64,000 nucleotides of DNA from Fluoribacter gormanii. Its GTDB lineage: Bacteria; Pseudomonadota; Gammaproteobacteria; Legionellales; Legionellaceae. The position numbers and the translations under genes are program-made. Below are positions 54,700 through 63,738 of the stretch, piece after piece (the stretch's first letter is position 1; the number at the start of each line of letters is the position of its first letter). The notes under the pieces are model-generated. The model made no database searches. It saw only the letters and a list, made by a program, of their open reading frames with translations, and had not been told where the DNA came from. Location of the stretch: contig NZ_FTNL01000019.1 in the NCBI RefSeq assembly GCF_900156395.1, positions 1-64,000 of the forward strand, read 5' to 3'.

Positions 54700-56232
54700 A
54701 TGACTTCTATACTTAAATCCGAAAATATTGCTCTTTCTGGTCAAGGATTGAGGCAAAATATTAGCATATTGTTTACTCTTTCAATTATTTTTGTTTCTTT
54801 AGCACTACGTGTTTTAAGTGTTGGCTCACATGATGTCTTCGTTGAAGAGGCTTATTATTGGAATTATTCGCAACATCTGGATTTTGGTTATCTGGACCAT
54901 CCTCCTATGGTCGCATTGTTAATTAAACTCTCTACTATTATTTTTGGAACCAATGAGTTCAGCATCCGTATTCCAGCCTTGTTGTGTTGGGGAGGCGCTG
55001 CGTTTTTCAGTTACAAATTAACAGAATTAATTCATAGAGGCTCTGGTCTGAATGCTCTATTCTTATTATCCCTACTACCGTTTTATTTTATACAATCGAC
55101 TCTAACTACGCCGGATCAACCCGTTCTGCTTTGTTGGGCCGCTGCACTCTATTATTTCTATCGCGTGTTTCTTTTCGATGAATCTAAATCATGGTACAAA
55201 GCAGGGGTGTGGCTTGGTCTAGGAATGTTATCCAAATATACCATTGTATTACTTGGCCCGGCGGTACTTCTTTATTTAATCATAGTGCCTTCAACACGAT
55301 ATTGGTTTACTCGCAAAGAACCCTATCTTTGTGCATTGATCGCAGCGCTTCTGTTTACTCCAGTAATTTATTGGAATTTTATGCATGAATGGGCTTCATT
55401 TGCATTTCAAAGCGTGCGTCGGTTTAAATCAGTTAATCATTTTTCATTCCATCATTTTATTGGATTAGTATTCTTATTTTTAATGCCCGCGGGGGTCATG
55501 GGTTTTTATCTTTTATGGGATAAAAAATCGACAAACATGACGAACATTGAAGCTAAGGCAATACGGTTTCTGCAAGTATTTACGCTGTTTCCCTTGATCT
55601 TTTTTGGAGTATATAGTCTTAATCATGCCATTAAATTAGATTGGATAGGTCCAGGACTTATATCGATTATTCCTTGGCTTGCAATACTCATTTCTAAAAG
55701 TAATAAGTTTTACAAATTATGGCATACGGGCGCAGTTTTTTTATTACTTTGCTATATTTGTGTCATCGTCATGATAACTTTTGGCCCCTCTCAAAAAGCA
55801 TCACAACTATTCTTCCAAAAAATGATTTCGTGGGAAAATCTTACCGAACAAGTCCATGACGTAGCAAAAAATGTCAGCCATACACGAAATACTGAACCAA
55901 TTCTAGTTCCATTAGATGCCTATAACATTGGAAGTGAGCTTGCATTTTATCAAGCAAAGCTTTTGGAACATGGAGCAATCCCAAACATTTATCCAATTGT
56001 AGGTAGACATATTTTTGATCTGGATAGTTTGATGTATCGATATTGGTCAAACTCGATTACGCTTTCTGGCAAGACATTAATTTTAATTTCTACGAACCCT
56101 AGAGATTTTAAATTACCGACTATTAATACTAAAGCAGTGGTTTTAGAGCCTCCCAAGAAGCTATGGTCCTATAGTCAAGGAAGCGAAAAACCTGTATCTC
56201 CTTATTATTATGAGCTGGTACAAATGAGGTAA
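54700..56232 (+). CDS. GT39/ArnT-like membrane glycosyltransferase
   Basis: This 510-aa polytopic inner-membrane protein belongs to the dolichyl-phosphate-mannose mannosyltransferase (PMT_2) superfamily. After the first membrane helix (about 20-40) comes the periplasmic loop SVGSHDVFVEEAYYWNYSQHLDFGYLDHPPM, where the acidic catalytic residues and the YLDHPP signature lie. About ten further hydrophobic helices follow to residue 370, then a soluble periplasmic C-terminal part. Members transfer sugars from lipid-linked donors to lipid A or glycoproteins. The acceptor cannot be told. It stands alone, with a weak GGAT Shine-Dalgarno close to the ATG. Confidence 0.9.
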   Translation: MTSILKSENIALSGQGLRQNISILFTLSIIFVSLALRVLSVGSHDVFVEEAYYWNYSQHLDFGYLDHPPMVALLIKLSTIIFGTNEFSIRIPALLCWGGAAFFSYKLTELIHRGSGLNALFLLSLLPFYFIQSTLTTPDQPVLLCWAAALYYFYRVFLFDESKSWYKAGVWLGLGMLSKYTIVLLGPAVLLYLIIVPSTRYWFTRKEPYLCALIAALLFTPVIYWNFMHEWASFAFQSVRRFKSVNHFSFHHFIGLVFLFLMPAGVMGFYLLWDKKSTNMTNIEAKAIRFLQVFTLFPLIFFGVYSLNHAIKLDWIGPGLISIIPWLAILISKSNKFYKLWHTGAVFLLLCYICVIVMITFGPSQKASQLFFQKMISWENLTEQVHDVAKNVSHTRNTEPILVPLDAYNIGSELAFYQAKLLEHGAIPNIYPIVGRHIFDLDSLMYRYWSNSITLSGKTLILISTNPRDFKLPTINTKAVVLEPPKKLWSYSQGSEKPVSPYYYELVQMR

Positions 56233-56282
56233 TTGTTTCCTAAGAGTAGCAAAGATCTCCTCGTTGGAGCACCAATCTGCCT

Positions 56283-56313
56283 CAGGAGATCCTTAGCTCT
56301 GCTCAGAATGACT
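56283..56313. repeat. Dispersed repeat-like segment, second copy
   Basis: AGGAGATCC, then CTCTGCTCAGAATGAC, in the gap between two genes. It shares word order with 191-233. Short and diverged. Confidence 0.35.
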
Positions 56314-56346
56314 CGTGTGACCAATCCAGGGACAACTTTACCCGCT

Positions 56347-56757
56347 TCAATCTGACTTTGGTAACTCATCAAATCGTTGCAAATCCGCTACCTTGTCCTC
56401 CCATGACGAACGACTTGCATAGAAAATATGAGCTGTTGGTTCTAAGAACGAATCATTATCTAAAGAACCAGCGGGTAAAACCACGTACCCTCTCTCGTCT
56501 TGCCGAGGAAGCGGGCTGCCACACGTCTTACAAAATATACGATCCTTTTGCGTGTTATGTAACTTGAAATAGCTAAGATTATTCTCACCCTTTTCCCACG
56601 ATAATTGAGCCTTATCAAAGAAAACAGTTGCACCATGCATCGAACCAGTTTCTTTTCGACATCGACTACAATGACATAAATACATTACTTTTGGCTGTTG
56701 CCCCGTAATAACATATCGGCATGCACCACATAAGCATTCACCTGTATATCGATTCAT
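56347..56757 (-). CDS. GFA/CENP-V family zinc protein
   Basis: This 136-aa protein has the GFA fold cysteine pattern: CLCGAC, CHCSRCRKETG and FCKTCGSPL, which bind zinc in this family. RYVITGQQP and VLPAGSLDN are also typical. The family name comes from glutathione-dependent formaldehyde-activating enzyme, but most members have no proven function. A strong Shine-Dalgarno (AAGGGGTGG) precedes the ATG. It is a single gene of usual length for the family. Confidence 0.92.
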   Translation of the reverse strand: MNRYTGECLCGACRYVITGQQPKVMYLCHCSRCRKETGSMHGATVFFDKAQLSWEKGENNLSYFKLHNTQKDRIFCKTCGSPLPRQDERGYVVLPAGSLDNDSFLEPTAHIFYASRSSWEDKVADLQRFDELPKSD

Positions 56758-56947
56758 CTAAAACCACCCCTTGTATTTTTGGCTTGAATAATTTGGGAAC
56801 TGTTAGCAGTTGCTGAGCGTTTCTTCGCATACATTGAGAAACCATATTTGGAGGCCCGAAAAAGCTTCTGTTATGAAAGCGCCAACATCTTGAATTAGGT
56901 CACTTACATGGGACTACGTGAGCTGTCACGCATCCCAAGTGAAAAAA

Positions 56948-57277
56948 CTAAGGTTTAAAATTAGAGGTATTCTCTTCAATTGCTCCTGCAGCATCATTGA
57001 TGTCTTTTAAGAATTTAGCTTTACTTTGTACCACCATAATTTCCTCTGGCGTTACCGAGTATACTTCGTAGTCTTTCGCGGCTAACTCCTCTTTTAATTT
57101 TGACAGTTTTTCAGGATTATTTTCTTTTGAAGTGATTACACCGATTCTATCACCATCTTTTTCCATTAATTTAACTCGATACGCAGGCGTACTGTATGCT
57201 CGATTAGCTAAAGATGAGGATTGAAAAAAAGAGGAACCTCTCGCTGCAACTGGTCTAAACATGTACTTCATCATCAT
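56948..57277 (-). CDS. Hypothetical protein with mitochondrial-presequence-like N-terminus
   Basis: This 109-aa protein has no acidic residue in its first 38 positions. That part is rich in Arg, Ser and aromatics (MMMKYMFRPVAARGSSFFQ, then SSSLANRAYSTPAYR). R26-A-Y28/S29-T30 matches the R-3 cleavage rule of mitochondrial processing peptidase (R-x-Y, then S/A). The remaining 75 residues form a small alpha/beta domain (YRVKLMEKDGDRIGVITSKENNPEKL...YEVYSVTPEEIMVVQ) with no family I recognise. Mitochondrial delivery of effectors is known for Legionella. Three consecutive ATGs make the start ambiguous by two codons. Confidence 0.7.
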   Translation of the reverse strand: MMMKYMFRPVAARGSSFFQSSSLANRAYSTPAYRVKLMEKDGDRIGVITSKENNPEKLSKLKEELAAKDYEVYSVTPEEIMVVQSKAKFLKDINDAAGAIEENTSNFKP

Positions 57278-57420
57278 AGATAGATACTCTTTTTGAAATT
57301 ACAAACGACTAAAAAAAATATTAAAAAGCATACTCATCTTAATTAAATTAGTTCACATTAGCAAATTTATTTACAACATCACATAGGTGATGAGTTTGGA
57401 AAGTATCCTATCATTTACAA

Positions 57421-58548
57421 TTAGGTCTGAAATTTTGGCCTAGTGTCTTCCTCTTCGCCAACTTTACTTTCTTTTTCCTCTATGTTTTTTGCTTCTTCAT
57501 CAGTAACTTCTTCTATTTTTACCGTGCTATCTTGTGCCTCCATTCCGTATTCTTTTTCCTCCTCCTCAACTTGAATATGAGTATAATGCACTATTTCGCT
57601 GTGCCCTCTCATTTCACGAAGAAATAGATGATATGCATCCATCTGTTCTGGAGTCATGTCCACGATTTCAACCATCGATTCAATATAAATATCGATTGCT
57701 TTTTTCTGTATTTGAGCCGCCTCTTCCATTGCAATATAGGGTTGACCAGGAACAGGTTTCCCTGTTCGTTGTATCGCGCTTGCTACAAGGAAACTTTGAA
57801 TTGCTTGTTGTGCCACTGATCTTACTTCTTCAGGGAGCAATTTATTTTGCAGATCAATAAAATAAGGATTAGCAGAAAATACCAATTTCAATCCTTGCCT
57901 ATGCAATCTTCCAGGCATAGCGATTAACGGCACATCTTGCACGGTTACCTCATGCTCGAAAGCGAATGTCTCCGGGCTACCTGATGCGTCATATCCTGGT
58001 GGTGTTTCACTCGCTCCCTGAATGTAGACATAATCATCCGGAATCGCTGTTGAATCAGCCAAAACTATACTCGTCTTTCCAGAGGCAAGAGAAAAGAAAT
58101 GATAAATCGTCCATTGATGGGAAAAAGACAATGCAGATCCTTGAAAATGTTCACTACTCTGCTTATGATGACCAATAAAGGCGCGTTCTGTATTTTGCTC
58201 GTCTATGCGACCATCCTCCAGAAATTTCACTAATTGAGATGAACCATTCAATCCGCAAGGTACTTTTGATGTCCCCAAAAAAAGTGGAAAAACACGCTCG
58301 AATTCACTAAGCGCCATTGTTCTTGCCCAACATTTACCTGTTTCTAGTGTTCTTAATTTCCATAAAGCATTTTCTGCTGTTAATAGACTACCACCATAAG
58401 AAATGGGTAGGTAAATGGGTTGTTTCTTTTGACTGCTTAAGGTCGTCCACATATTAGAGTCAAGTTTAAAAAACCGTTCGACATTAGAACCTTTTTGACG
58501 CGTTGTAAAGATACTTCCCCCTTTGACCACATTGGATTTTTTCCACAT
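57421..58548 (-). CDS. Hypothetical protein with Glu-rich C-terminus, effector candidate
   Basis: I do not recognise this 375-aa soluble protein. Residues 1-250 look globular with many aromatic and Gly residues (YLPISYGGSLLTAENALWKLRTLE, FSLASGKTSIVLADS). A helical region (about 255-320) follows. The last 50 residues are extremely acidic (VEEEEKEYG, then IEEVTDEEAKNIEEKESKVG, then EEEDTRPKFQT). Clusters of Glu within the last 30 residues are a described feature of type IVB (Dot/Icm) secretion signals, so translocation is likely. No catalytic motif seen. Confidence 0.75.
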   Translation of the reverse strand: MWKKSNVVKGGSIFTTRQKGSNVERFFKLDSNMWTTLSSQKKQPIYLPISYGGSLLTAENALWKLRTLETGKCWARTMALSEFERVFPLFLGTSKVPCGLNGSSQLVKFLEDGRIDEQNTERAFIGHHKQSSEHFQGSALSFSHQWTIYHFFSLASGKTSIVLADSTAIPDDYVYIQGASETPPGYDASGSPETFAFEHEVTVQDVPLIAMPGRLHRQGLKLVFSANPYFIDLQNKLLPEEVRSVAQQAIQSFLVASAIQRTGKPVPGQPYIAMEEAAQIQKKAIDIYIESMVEIVDMTPEQMDAYHLFLREMRGHSEIVHYTHIQVEEEEKEYGMEAQDSTVKIEEVTDEEAKNIEEKESKVGEEEDTRPKFQT

Positions 58549-58800
58549 GTCTATGCCCCAAAATATGTTAAATCTTAACTCAAATTATAGCAAATAAATT
58601 CATTAGGTTTTTTTTTAGAACAAGAAAGCATCATCCAACCGAGTCATGGGGTCTATTCTCAATCAAAATAAATACCTTTAGGAGCTTCAAAGCACCTAAT
58701 TTTTGACTTGGATCTGAGCCAATCTGGCATTTTGCTTAATAATTCATTAATCAACGTGATGCTATAATATTCAACAAGTATAGATTTTGTGGGGAATGTT

Positions 58801-60249
58801 ATGTTGTCAAAATTACTCTATATCAGGCAAATGCATAGACAAGCAAGTTCTGGTATTAAAAATGCTTTTAAGTTGAAAAAAGCAGCAGCCATCGTCATTG
58901 GTAGTGGTGTTGGTACGGGAGTAGTGCTATACACCCTGGATTCTGAAGATCAAAAACGATTCAAGGAAGCTGAGAAACTCTATGGAGCAGACAAAGATCA
59001 CTTAATGAAAAATGTTGAGAGGCAATTTGAGACAACACAAGAGTTATTAGCTTATGCCGAACAGTTACCGACCGGAAAAATTCCTCATCCAGCAAAAGAA
59101 GCTTATACACCGAGCCGATCTCAAGAGTTAGTTGTACAAGGATTTACAGGAGGTCTCTTGACTTTGTTCATGTATCCCAAGAAACACAAAAGATTGGTTG
59201 ATGCATGCGGTATTGCTTTAGAACATCATTTAGAATGTATCACGGATAAAGGTCGTAAATATTTCTCGGATATGGAGCTTACCGAAGTCGCTTTAAACTT
59301 GCCTGAAGAACAGCTCGAAGAACGAGCCAAAATGCAAGGAAAAACGGTTATAGAATATACCTCGATGTTACAAGAGAGGCATCAACATGCTCAAGAGGGG
59401 GTAGAAGCCTGCCAAGCATTCTATATTGATATGCGGCACCGGCTCAGCATACATAAACATCTCGCCAAACGATATCCCGAAGCGAGAGCAGCTCTTGAAA
59501 AAATGTTAAGCATTGATCCAAAAGAGCTATCCAAAATCACTCATCTATCTGAAAAGGAATGTCGTAAGATCCTTGAGTCTGGAATTGGTTCTGCAATGTA
59601 TGGTCTTGGTTTAATTACAGGTCAAACTGTAGCTGGCTTAAATGGGCAAATAATCAAAGATCAGCATTTGGATTCGATTGTAGATATTGCTGAGAAATTG
59701 GGGACACATTGTATGCGTCTTATCGACCTTGCTGAGTCTCTAAAAAAAGAGGGTTTGACAAGAGTTGAACGCGCCCAAATAATACAAAAAATCAAAAAAG
59801 AATACAAAAATAATATTGATGCCATGCGAAACGATGAACTAGCCTTAGTAAAGCACTCATGCTATGACAGAGAATATTCACAGGCTTTAGCTCATACCAT
59901 AGCCTATGCTCAAGGACCAGGAACTCTTTTTGCCAATATGAATAGAGCTCGTATAGTTGGTGGTGCAGTTCCGCTCTTCCCTGAAGATCTCCTTTCTTTA
60001 CATCATCAATCACCACACTGTATTCATAAAAATCACGGGGAAGGACTAGCTATCGCAACGCACAAGACAAGAGAACTTCCTGGTATGCTACAGCGTATAA
60101 AAATTACCACTACGCAAGGGGATCAACCCTGGTTAGTCGAACCTGATAAAGGGTTTGATGGGAAAAAAGCGTTTATGAATGCTATGGATCGATGTTATAC
60201 ACCATGCGTCACAATGCCTCGTCCTGGTAGTAGTTCTGATGATGAATAA
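58801..60249 (+). CDS. Hypothetical protein with basic N-terminus and single membrane segment
   Basis: This 482-aa protein has no acidic residue before D47. The first 27 residues are basic and amphipathic (LSKLLYIRQMHRQASSGIKN, then AFKLKK). A 19-residue Gly-containing hydrophobic segment (AAAIVIGSGVGTGVVLYTL, 28-46) follows, and the bulk is soluble and helical. Presequence plus one stop-transfer-like helix is a layout used by mitochondrial inner-membrane proteins. A bacterial signal anchor is the other reading. The ATG at 58801 has GGGGA 6-7 nt upstream; the GTG at 58789 overlaps that Shine-Dalgarno and is less likely. The C-terminus is PRPGSSSDDE. Function unknown. Confidence 0.75.
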   Translation: MLSKLLYIRQMHRQASSGIKNAFKLKKAAAIVIGSGVGTGVVLYTLDSEDQKRFKEAEKLYGADKDHLMKNVERQFETTQELLAYAEQLPTGKIPHPAKEAYTPSRSQELVVQGFTGGLLTLFMYPKKHKRLVDACGIALEHHLECITDKGRKYFSDMELTEVALNLPEEQLEERAKMQGKTVIEYTSMLQERHQHAQEGVEACQAFYIDMRHRLSIHKHLAKRYPEARAALEKMLSIDPKELSKITHLSEKECRKILESGIGSAMYGLGLITGQTVAGLNGQIIKDQHLDSIVDIAEKLGTHCMRLIDLAESLKKEGLTRVERAQIIQKIKKEYKNNIDAMRNDELALVKHSCYDREYSQALAHTIAYAQGPGTLFANMNRARIVGGAVPLFPEDLLSLHHQSPHCIHKNHGEGLAIATHKTRELPGMLQRIKITTTQGDQPWLVEPDKGFDGKKAFMNAMDRCYTPCVTMPRPGSSSDDE

Positions 60250-60310
60250 GGGGCTTTTTAATACAAAAAGGTCTAGCCAAACCATTTACACATTTCATTA
60301 AAAATGAGTA

Positions 60311-61120
60311 ATGAAAATGAACGAAGATGAAATTAAGGAACGAAGTATCTCTAAGCCAACGGAAATGATGATTTTAAGGCCGCGCCAAGAGTTATGTGAT
60401 CGCGTTATAGAGTACACTATAAAAATGTATGGACGTAATCTTCGTTCCCAAATCGAGGAATTGGCTGCAGCACCCAATCGTTGGCTCAGCATTGCCTATC
60501 CCATCAGCAAGGCTGATACCAACTCGCCTGAAGCGCGCGCTCGTATCATGGGTGGATTGGCAATAATTTGTTATTTAAATGATTTAAAAGCGGTGCTAAA
60601 TACTGAAGTTTGCTTCGATTTTGGACAATTGCTTAAATCAATCGACGATTACTTTGAGGTGACCCAGTGTGTGCCTTATATAGAAGAGTTCCCTGATATC
60701 CTTAAGCATCAGCCAGTGTTCTACGAACCAGGAATGAATCGTGACGTGGTTATGTCACTAATCTATCCTAAAGAAGAACTGGTTAAACGCGTGGCAACGT
60801 TTACAGGGCTAACTATGGAAGAAAATGTATTAAAACACATTGCTCAACCAGTACTGATGGACGGAAAACAAGACCGAGTTACCATTGCGCAAAAATGCAT
60901 GTATGATTATCAAAAACCAATCATCTATGAAATGATTGGTATAATGATTGCCTTAACCCTGATGAATTCAGAACAAAAATTGGAATTCCAATCCGCAGAA
61001 ACGTATGCAAAATGGACCGATCAACTCATAGATATGGCCGCAGGCAGCCCTTCTGTGGATGTTGTGGTTAATGCATCGAACGGGGTATTTTGGTTGCCCG
61101 ATCCCGCAGAGTTTCGATAA
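60311..61120 (+). CDS. Hypothetical helical protein
   Basis: This 269-aa soluble protein starts 62 nt after the previous gene on the same strand, so co-transcription is possible. It is mostly alpha-helical (ELCDRVIEYTIKMYGRNLRSQIEELA; ARIMGGLAIICYLNDLKAVL; IIYEMIGIMIALTLMN). No known domain or secretion tail is recognised. Starts at 60311 and 60317 are both possible; Shine-Dalgarno is poor. Its middle contains short hydrophobic helices but not long enough to call a membrane protein. Confidence 0.65.
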   Translation: MKMNEDEIKERSISKPTEMMILRPRQELCDRVIEYTIKMYGRNLRSQIEELAAAPNRWLSIAYPISKADTNSPEARARIMGGLAIICYLNDLKAVLNTEVCFDFGQLLKSIDDYFEVTQCVPYIEEFPDILKHQPVFYEPGMNRDVVMSLIYPKEELVKRVATFTGLTMEENVLKHIAQPVLMDGKQDRVTIAQKCMYDYQKPIIYEMIGIMIALTLMNSEQKLEFQSAETYAKWTDQLIDMAAGSPSVDVVVNASNGVFWLPDPAEFR

Positions 61121-61158
61121 CACCACTCTTGTCGTAAATACTATCCGCAGCGAGTAAT

Positions 61159-61500
61159 CTATCTAAATCCAAACGTCATACTATCTGACGGCCCTTCAGC
61201 TGTTTTATCGTCAAACGCTTGGCTAAGAAGCTCACGCTGACATTTTTCGAATGTTTCAAAGTAATGTTGGTTATATTTGGTTTTAGTCTCAGGAATTAGA
61301 TGATTTTCAAGGAACCAAAAACAGCGCTCTTTATGGTATTCATCAGATGCAGTATTCCGCATTTGCATGATTTTTTCTTGTTCATTAGCTGGAACAGCAA
61401 GCTTTTTTAAATTTTCTTGCAGCATTTTATTTTGCCTTGCGGCTATATCTTGTTCAAAAGTATTTTTTTTTGCTGGGCCAGTTTTACTAAACATATCCAT
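61159..61500 (-). CDS. Small hypothetical helical protein
   Basis: This 113-aa protein is charged, mostly helical and without a signal peptide (FEQDIAARQNKMLQENLKKLA; EQEKIMQMRNTASDEYHKER; HYFETFEKCQRELLSQAF). GAGGTAA precedes the ATG directly and supports translation. It converges on the gene at 60311-61120. No family recognised. Confidence 0.7.
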   Translation of the reverse strand: MDMFSKTGPAKKNTFEQDIAARQNKMLQENLKKLAVPANEQEKIMQMRNTASDEYHKERCFWFLENHLIPETKTKYNQHYFETFEKCQRELLSQAFDDKTAEGPSDSMTFGFR

Positions 61501-61771
61501 TTACCTCATAGTTAATAAAGCAACGTTGCAAATTTTTAATTTTAGTGAAAATTATTTTCCAATTTGGATGTTTTTTGTATAATACACTTTATTGTTCGCT
61601 TTGAAAAGATTGAACATTCCATTGGGTCTGCTTATTTTCTCATAAGAGAAAAAGCAAATGAAGTAACTACTTTGACCGTTGCTCCATTTACTAAGCCTCA
61701 AAACGAATCAGGGCTGATTAATAATATTACCCTTCAATCATTTATCCATGAAGCATTTGAGATCGCGTGAA

Positions 61772-62875
61772 TTAGGATGAATAAGGTACTAATCCAAATT
61801 GTTGATCAAAAGCTGTTTGAGACTCTGTTGATAAATGACGAACCTCAGTTAAAACTTCTTTGGGTAACCGCTTAAAAAAGCTTAGCCGTTTTTGAAAAAA
61901 ATCTTGATTATGTACCTTAGCATCGTCATATAGACCTATTGTATACGTTTTAGCAGGAGTTTGAACTACTTTTTGCGGGGTACGCTGAGGAGTATCTTGC
62001 TTCAAAATAACGGAATCAGCCAATTCAGTTTCAGTTAATGCGATGGCGTAAGGTCCGACAAAAAACGAGTCGCCATGGATTACATTACTACCAATTGTCA
62101 TCGTATATCCAAAAGGTATTTCAAAAGCAGCAAAATCAAATTCACCACCAGCCTTCTCTACTCCGAGTATCAATGCACCACTGCACTTAGGGGACAAAGG
62201 TGTAAAAACATGAGGAAATGGATGTGTTTCTACAAATAATCCACCACCACCTGTTCTTTTCATTACATAGTCTTGTATGTAATCTGCATCCCATTGATAT
62301 TCAACCAGGTACAGGTTTTCTAATGATGGCTCATTTACAGCATCCAAAATAAATGATTGCTCCAAAGGAATTAACTCGGCACCGTATTTAGCTAAAAACC
62401 CCCTGGGCACAGCACGAGCATTCATTTTGGGTATATTCACTAATTGAACATCGGATGGAATAGCTAATACACCCAAGCCACCAAAAACATTCGCATCCCT
62501 ACCACTTTGAGCGCATTCCTGATTTTTATTTTTCCATGTTGCCTTAATAGTTAATTCTTGAGGGGAAGTTATTTGAACGACACATCCTGGATCAGGGATA
62601 TCGTATTTACTAATTCCAGTTGCTTCCAGCATATTTATTTCTGTGCCTGCTTTGAGAATAGCATGAGCTTCTACTGCTTTCATTAATGGTTTACTGCCGG
62701 GTTTATCTGGATTTCGTCGGTCAACCATAGTCGCTTGCAAGCTATGTAAATGCCTGCTCGCTACCTCAGTGGGTAATTTACTTTTCATACACATACTACA
62801 AGTACAAATATCAGCGTGCGTCATAGAAGTAGTTACATCAGATGCCAAAGTAGGTTTTTCAAAGAGCTCTCTCAT
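61772..62875 (-). CDS. Hypothetical protein, possibly cupin-like
   Basis: This 367-aa soluble protein begins with a Cys-rich patch (CTCSMC, residues 24-29). Residues about 215-285 are beta-rich with Gly and His at intervals (FVETHPFPHVFTPL, FAAFEIPFGYTMTIGSNVIHGDSFFVG), which resembles a cupin-type barrel with possible metal-binding His. This is a pattern guess, not a family match. The C-terminus is helical (FFQKRLSFFKRLPKEVLTEVRHL). Shine-Dalgarno is weak. A perfect palindrome lies about 40 nt upstream of the ATG. Confidence 0.68.
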   Translation of the reverse strand: MRELFEKPTLASDVTTSMTHADICTCSMCMKSKLPTEVASRHLHSLQATMVDRRNPDKPGSKPLMKAVEAHAILKAGTEINMLEATGISKYDIPDPGCVVQITSPQELTIKATWKNKNQECAQSGRDANVFGGLGVLAIPSDVQLVNIPKMNARAVPRGFLAKYGAELIPLEQSFILDAVNEPSLENLYLVEYQWDADYIQDYVMKRTGGGGLFVETHPFPHVFTPLSPKCSGALILGVEKAGGEFDFAAFEIPFGYTMTIGSNVIHGDSFFVGPYAIALTETELADSVILKQDTPQRTPQKVVQTPAKTYTIGLYDDAKVHNQDFFQKRLSFFKRLPKEVLTEVRHLSTESQTAFDQQFGLVPYSS

Positions 62876-62913
62876 AATTTTTATTTCTCATGTTGTGGCT
62901 TAAAATATCAAAT

Positions 62914-62938
62914 TAAGTGCGCAATAATTGCGCACTTA
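62914..62938. promoter_or_regulatory. Perfect 12-bp palindrome upstream of the 61772-62875 gene
   Basis: The region 62876-63301 has no gene. It contains TAAGTGCGCAAT and its complement ATTGCGCACTTA separated by one base. Position about 40 nt upstream of a start codon and the near-absence of a loop fit a dimeric regulator's operator better than a terminator. Nothing else is recognisable in this gap apart from the Shine-Dalgarno AAGGAG before 63302. Confidence 0.4.
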
Positions 62939-63301
62939 GAGCATATTATTGCAAATCAGCCTTAACAAATTATTAAATTAGATGCAAACGGATCAGAAAA
63001 TAACCATACAATGGGCGTAAAAGAAGAAGAGGTTAGTGCGCCAAAACATCCACCATAAAGCATCCATGATCACTCAAAATAAAGAGACTATGCACATCAA
63101 TATATTGGTCAAATAATTATCAGCAAAGATGTGCAATATAGGAAAAGAATGCTCCTAAGTAGAAAAAACGGAGTAGATATGCTCTTGATGACTAATATTA
63201 ATCTTGAAAACACAATTTTTGCCAATCTTGAAAAAAACATTTGCATTTAAGTCAATATTTAGATTAATCTGAAGGGGACTCATAAGGAAAAGGAGATCAT
63301 C

Positions 63302-63661
63302 ATGGGTAAAAAAGCTACAAATACGCGTATGGCAAATGGAAATAATAAAGCCCAAAAACCTTACTCAAATCAAGAAGCACAGCGTTTCTTTAATCAAAGG
63401 CCAATGCCCCCCTCCTCAGAAATACAAGAAACACAAAAAAACCAGGAAATACAGCAACCTATTCAAGAAATAAGCATACAGACTACTACTGAGATTTTGT
63501 TGGCTGCTATTTTACAAGAATTAAAAACTCAGAATATGATTGAGCTCATGAAATTAAAAGCACACCAAGAACAAGAGCAAGAAGAGTTGCAAGCAGCTGA
63601 AAAAATGCGCGCACATGATGAGGCTCGATTCGATGAAATTCGAGCATCAATGTATATTTGA
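63302..63661 (+). CDS. Small Gln/Glu-rich coiled-coil protein
   Basis: This 119-aa protein has a strong Shine-Dalgarno (AAGGAG) 6 nt before the ATG. The first 70 residues are low-complexity and Asn/Gln-rich, predicted disordered. Residues about 70-115 (TTEILLAAILQELKTQNMIELM, then KAHQEQEQEELQAAEKMRAHDE) form a heptad-like coiled coil. No enzymatic motif is seen. It is followed directly by an intrinsic terminator, so it is probably a single-gene unit. Confidence 0.78.
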   Translation: MGKKATNTRMANGNNKAQKPYSNQEAQRFFNQRPMPPSSEIQETQKNQEIQQPIQEISIQTTTEILLAAILQELKTQNMIELMKLKAHQEQEQEELQAAEKMRAHDEARFDEIRASMYI

Positions 63662-63700
63662 TTTAATAGTTACATTCTCTCTAACCAATTAATGGATTTT

Positions 63701-63738
63701 TAGTGGCTGGTAACAGCCACTAGTTAATTGTTTTTTTT
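63701..63738 (+). terminator. Intrinsic terminator
   Basis: TAGTGGCTG and CAGCCACTA form a perfect 9-bp stem with a GTAA loop, followed after GTTAATTG by eight T. It lies 40 nt after the stop of the small coiled-coil gene. The remaining 63739-64000 shows no gene or structure I can support. Confidence 0.85.

Noticed and set aside
57534-57860. 108-aa plus-strand frame opposite the acidic-tail protein
   Set aside because: Antisense to the Glu-rich codons, which create long open frames on the other strand by composition alone.
61564-61770. 68-aa plus-strand frame in the gap between two minus-strand genes
   Set aside because: No Shine-Dalgarno sequence, odd composition and no recognisable motif; could be a remnant but nothing supports it as a gene.
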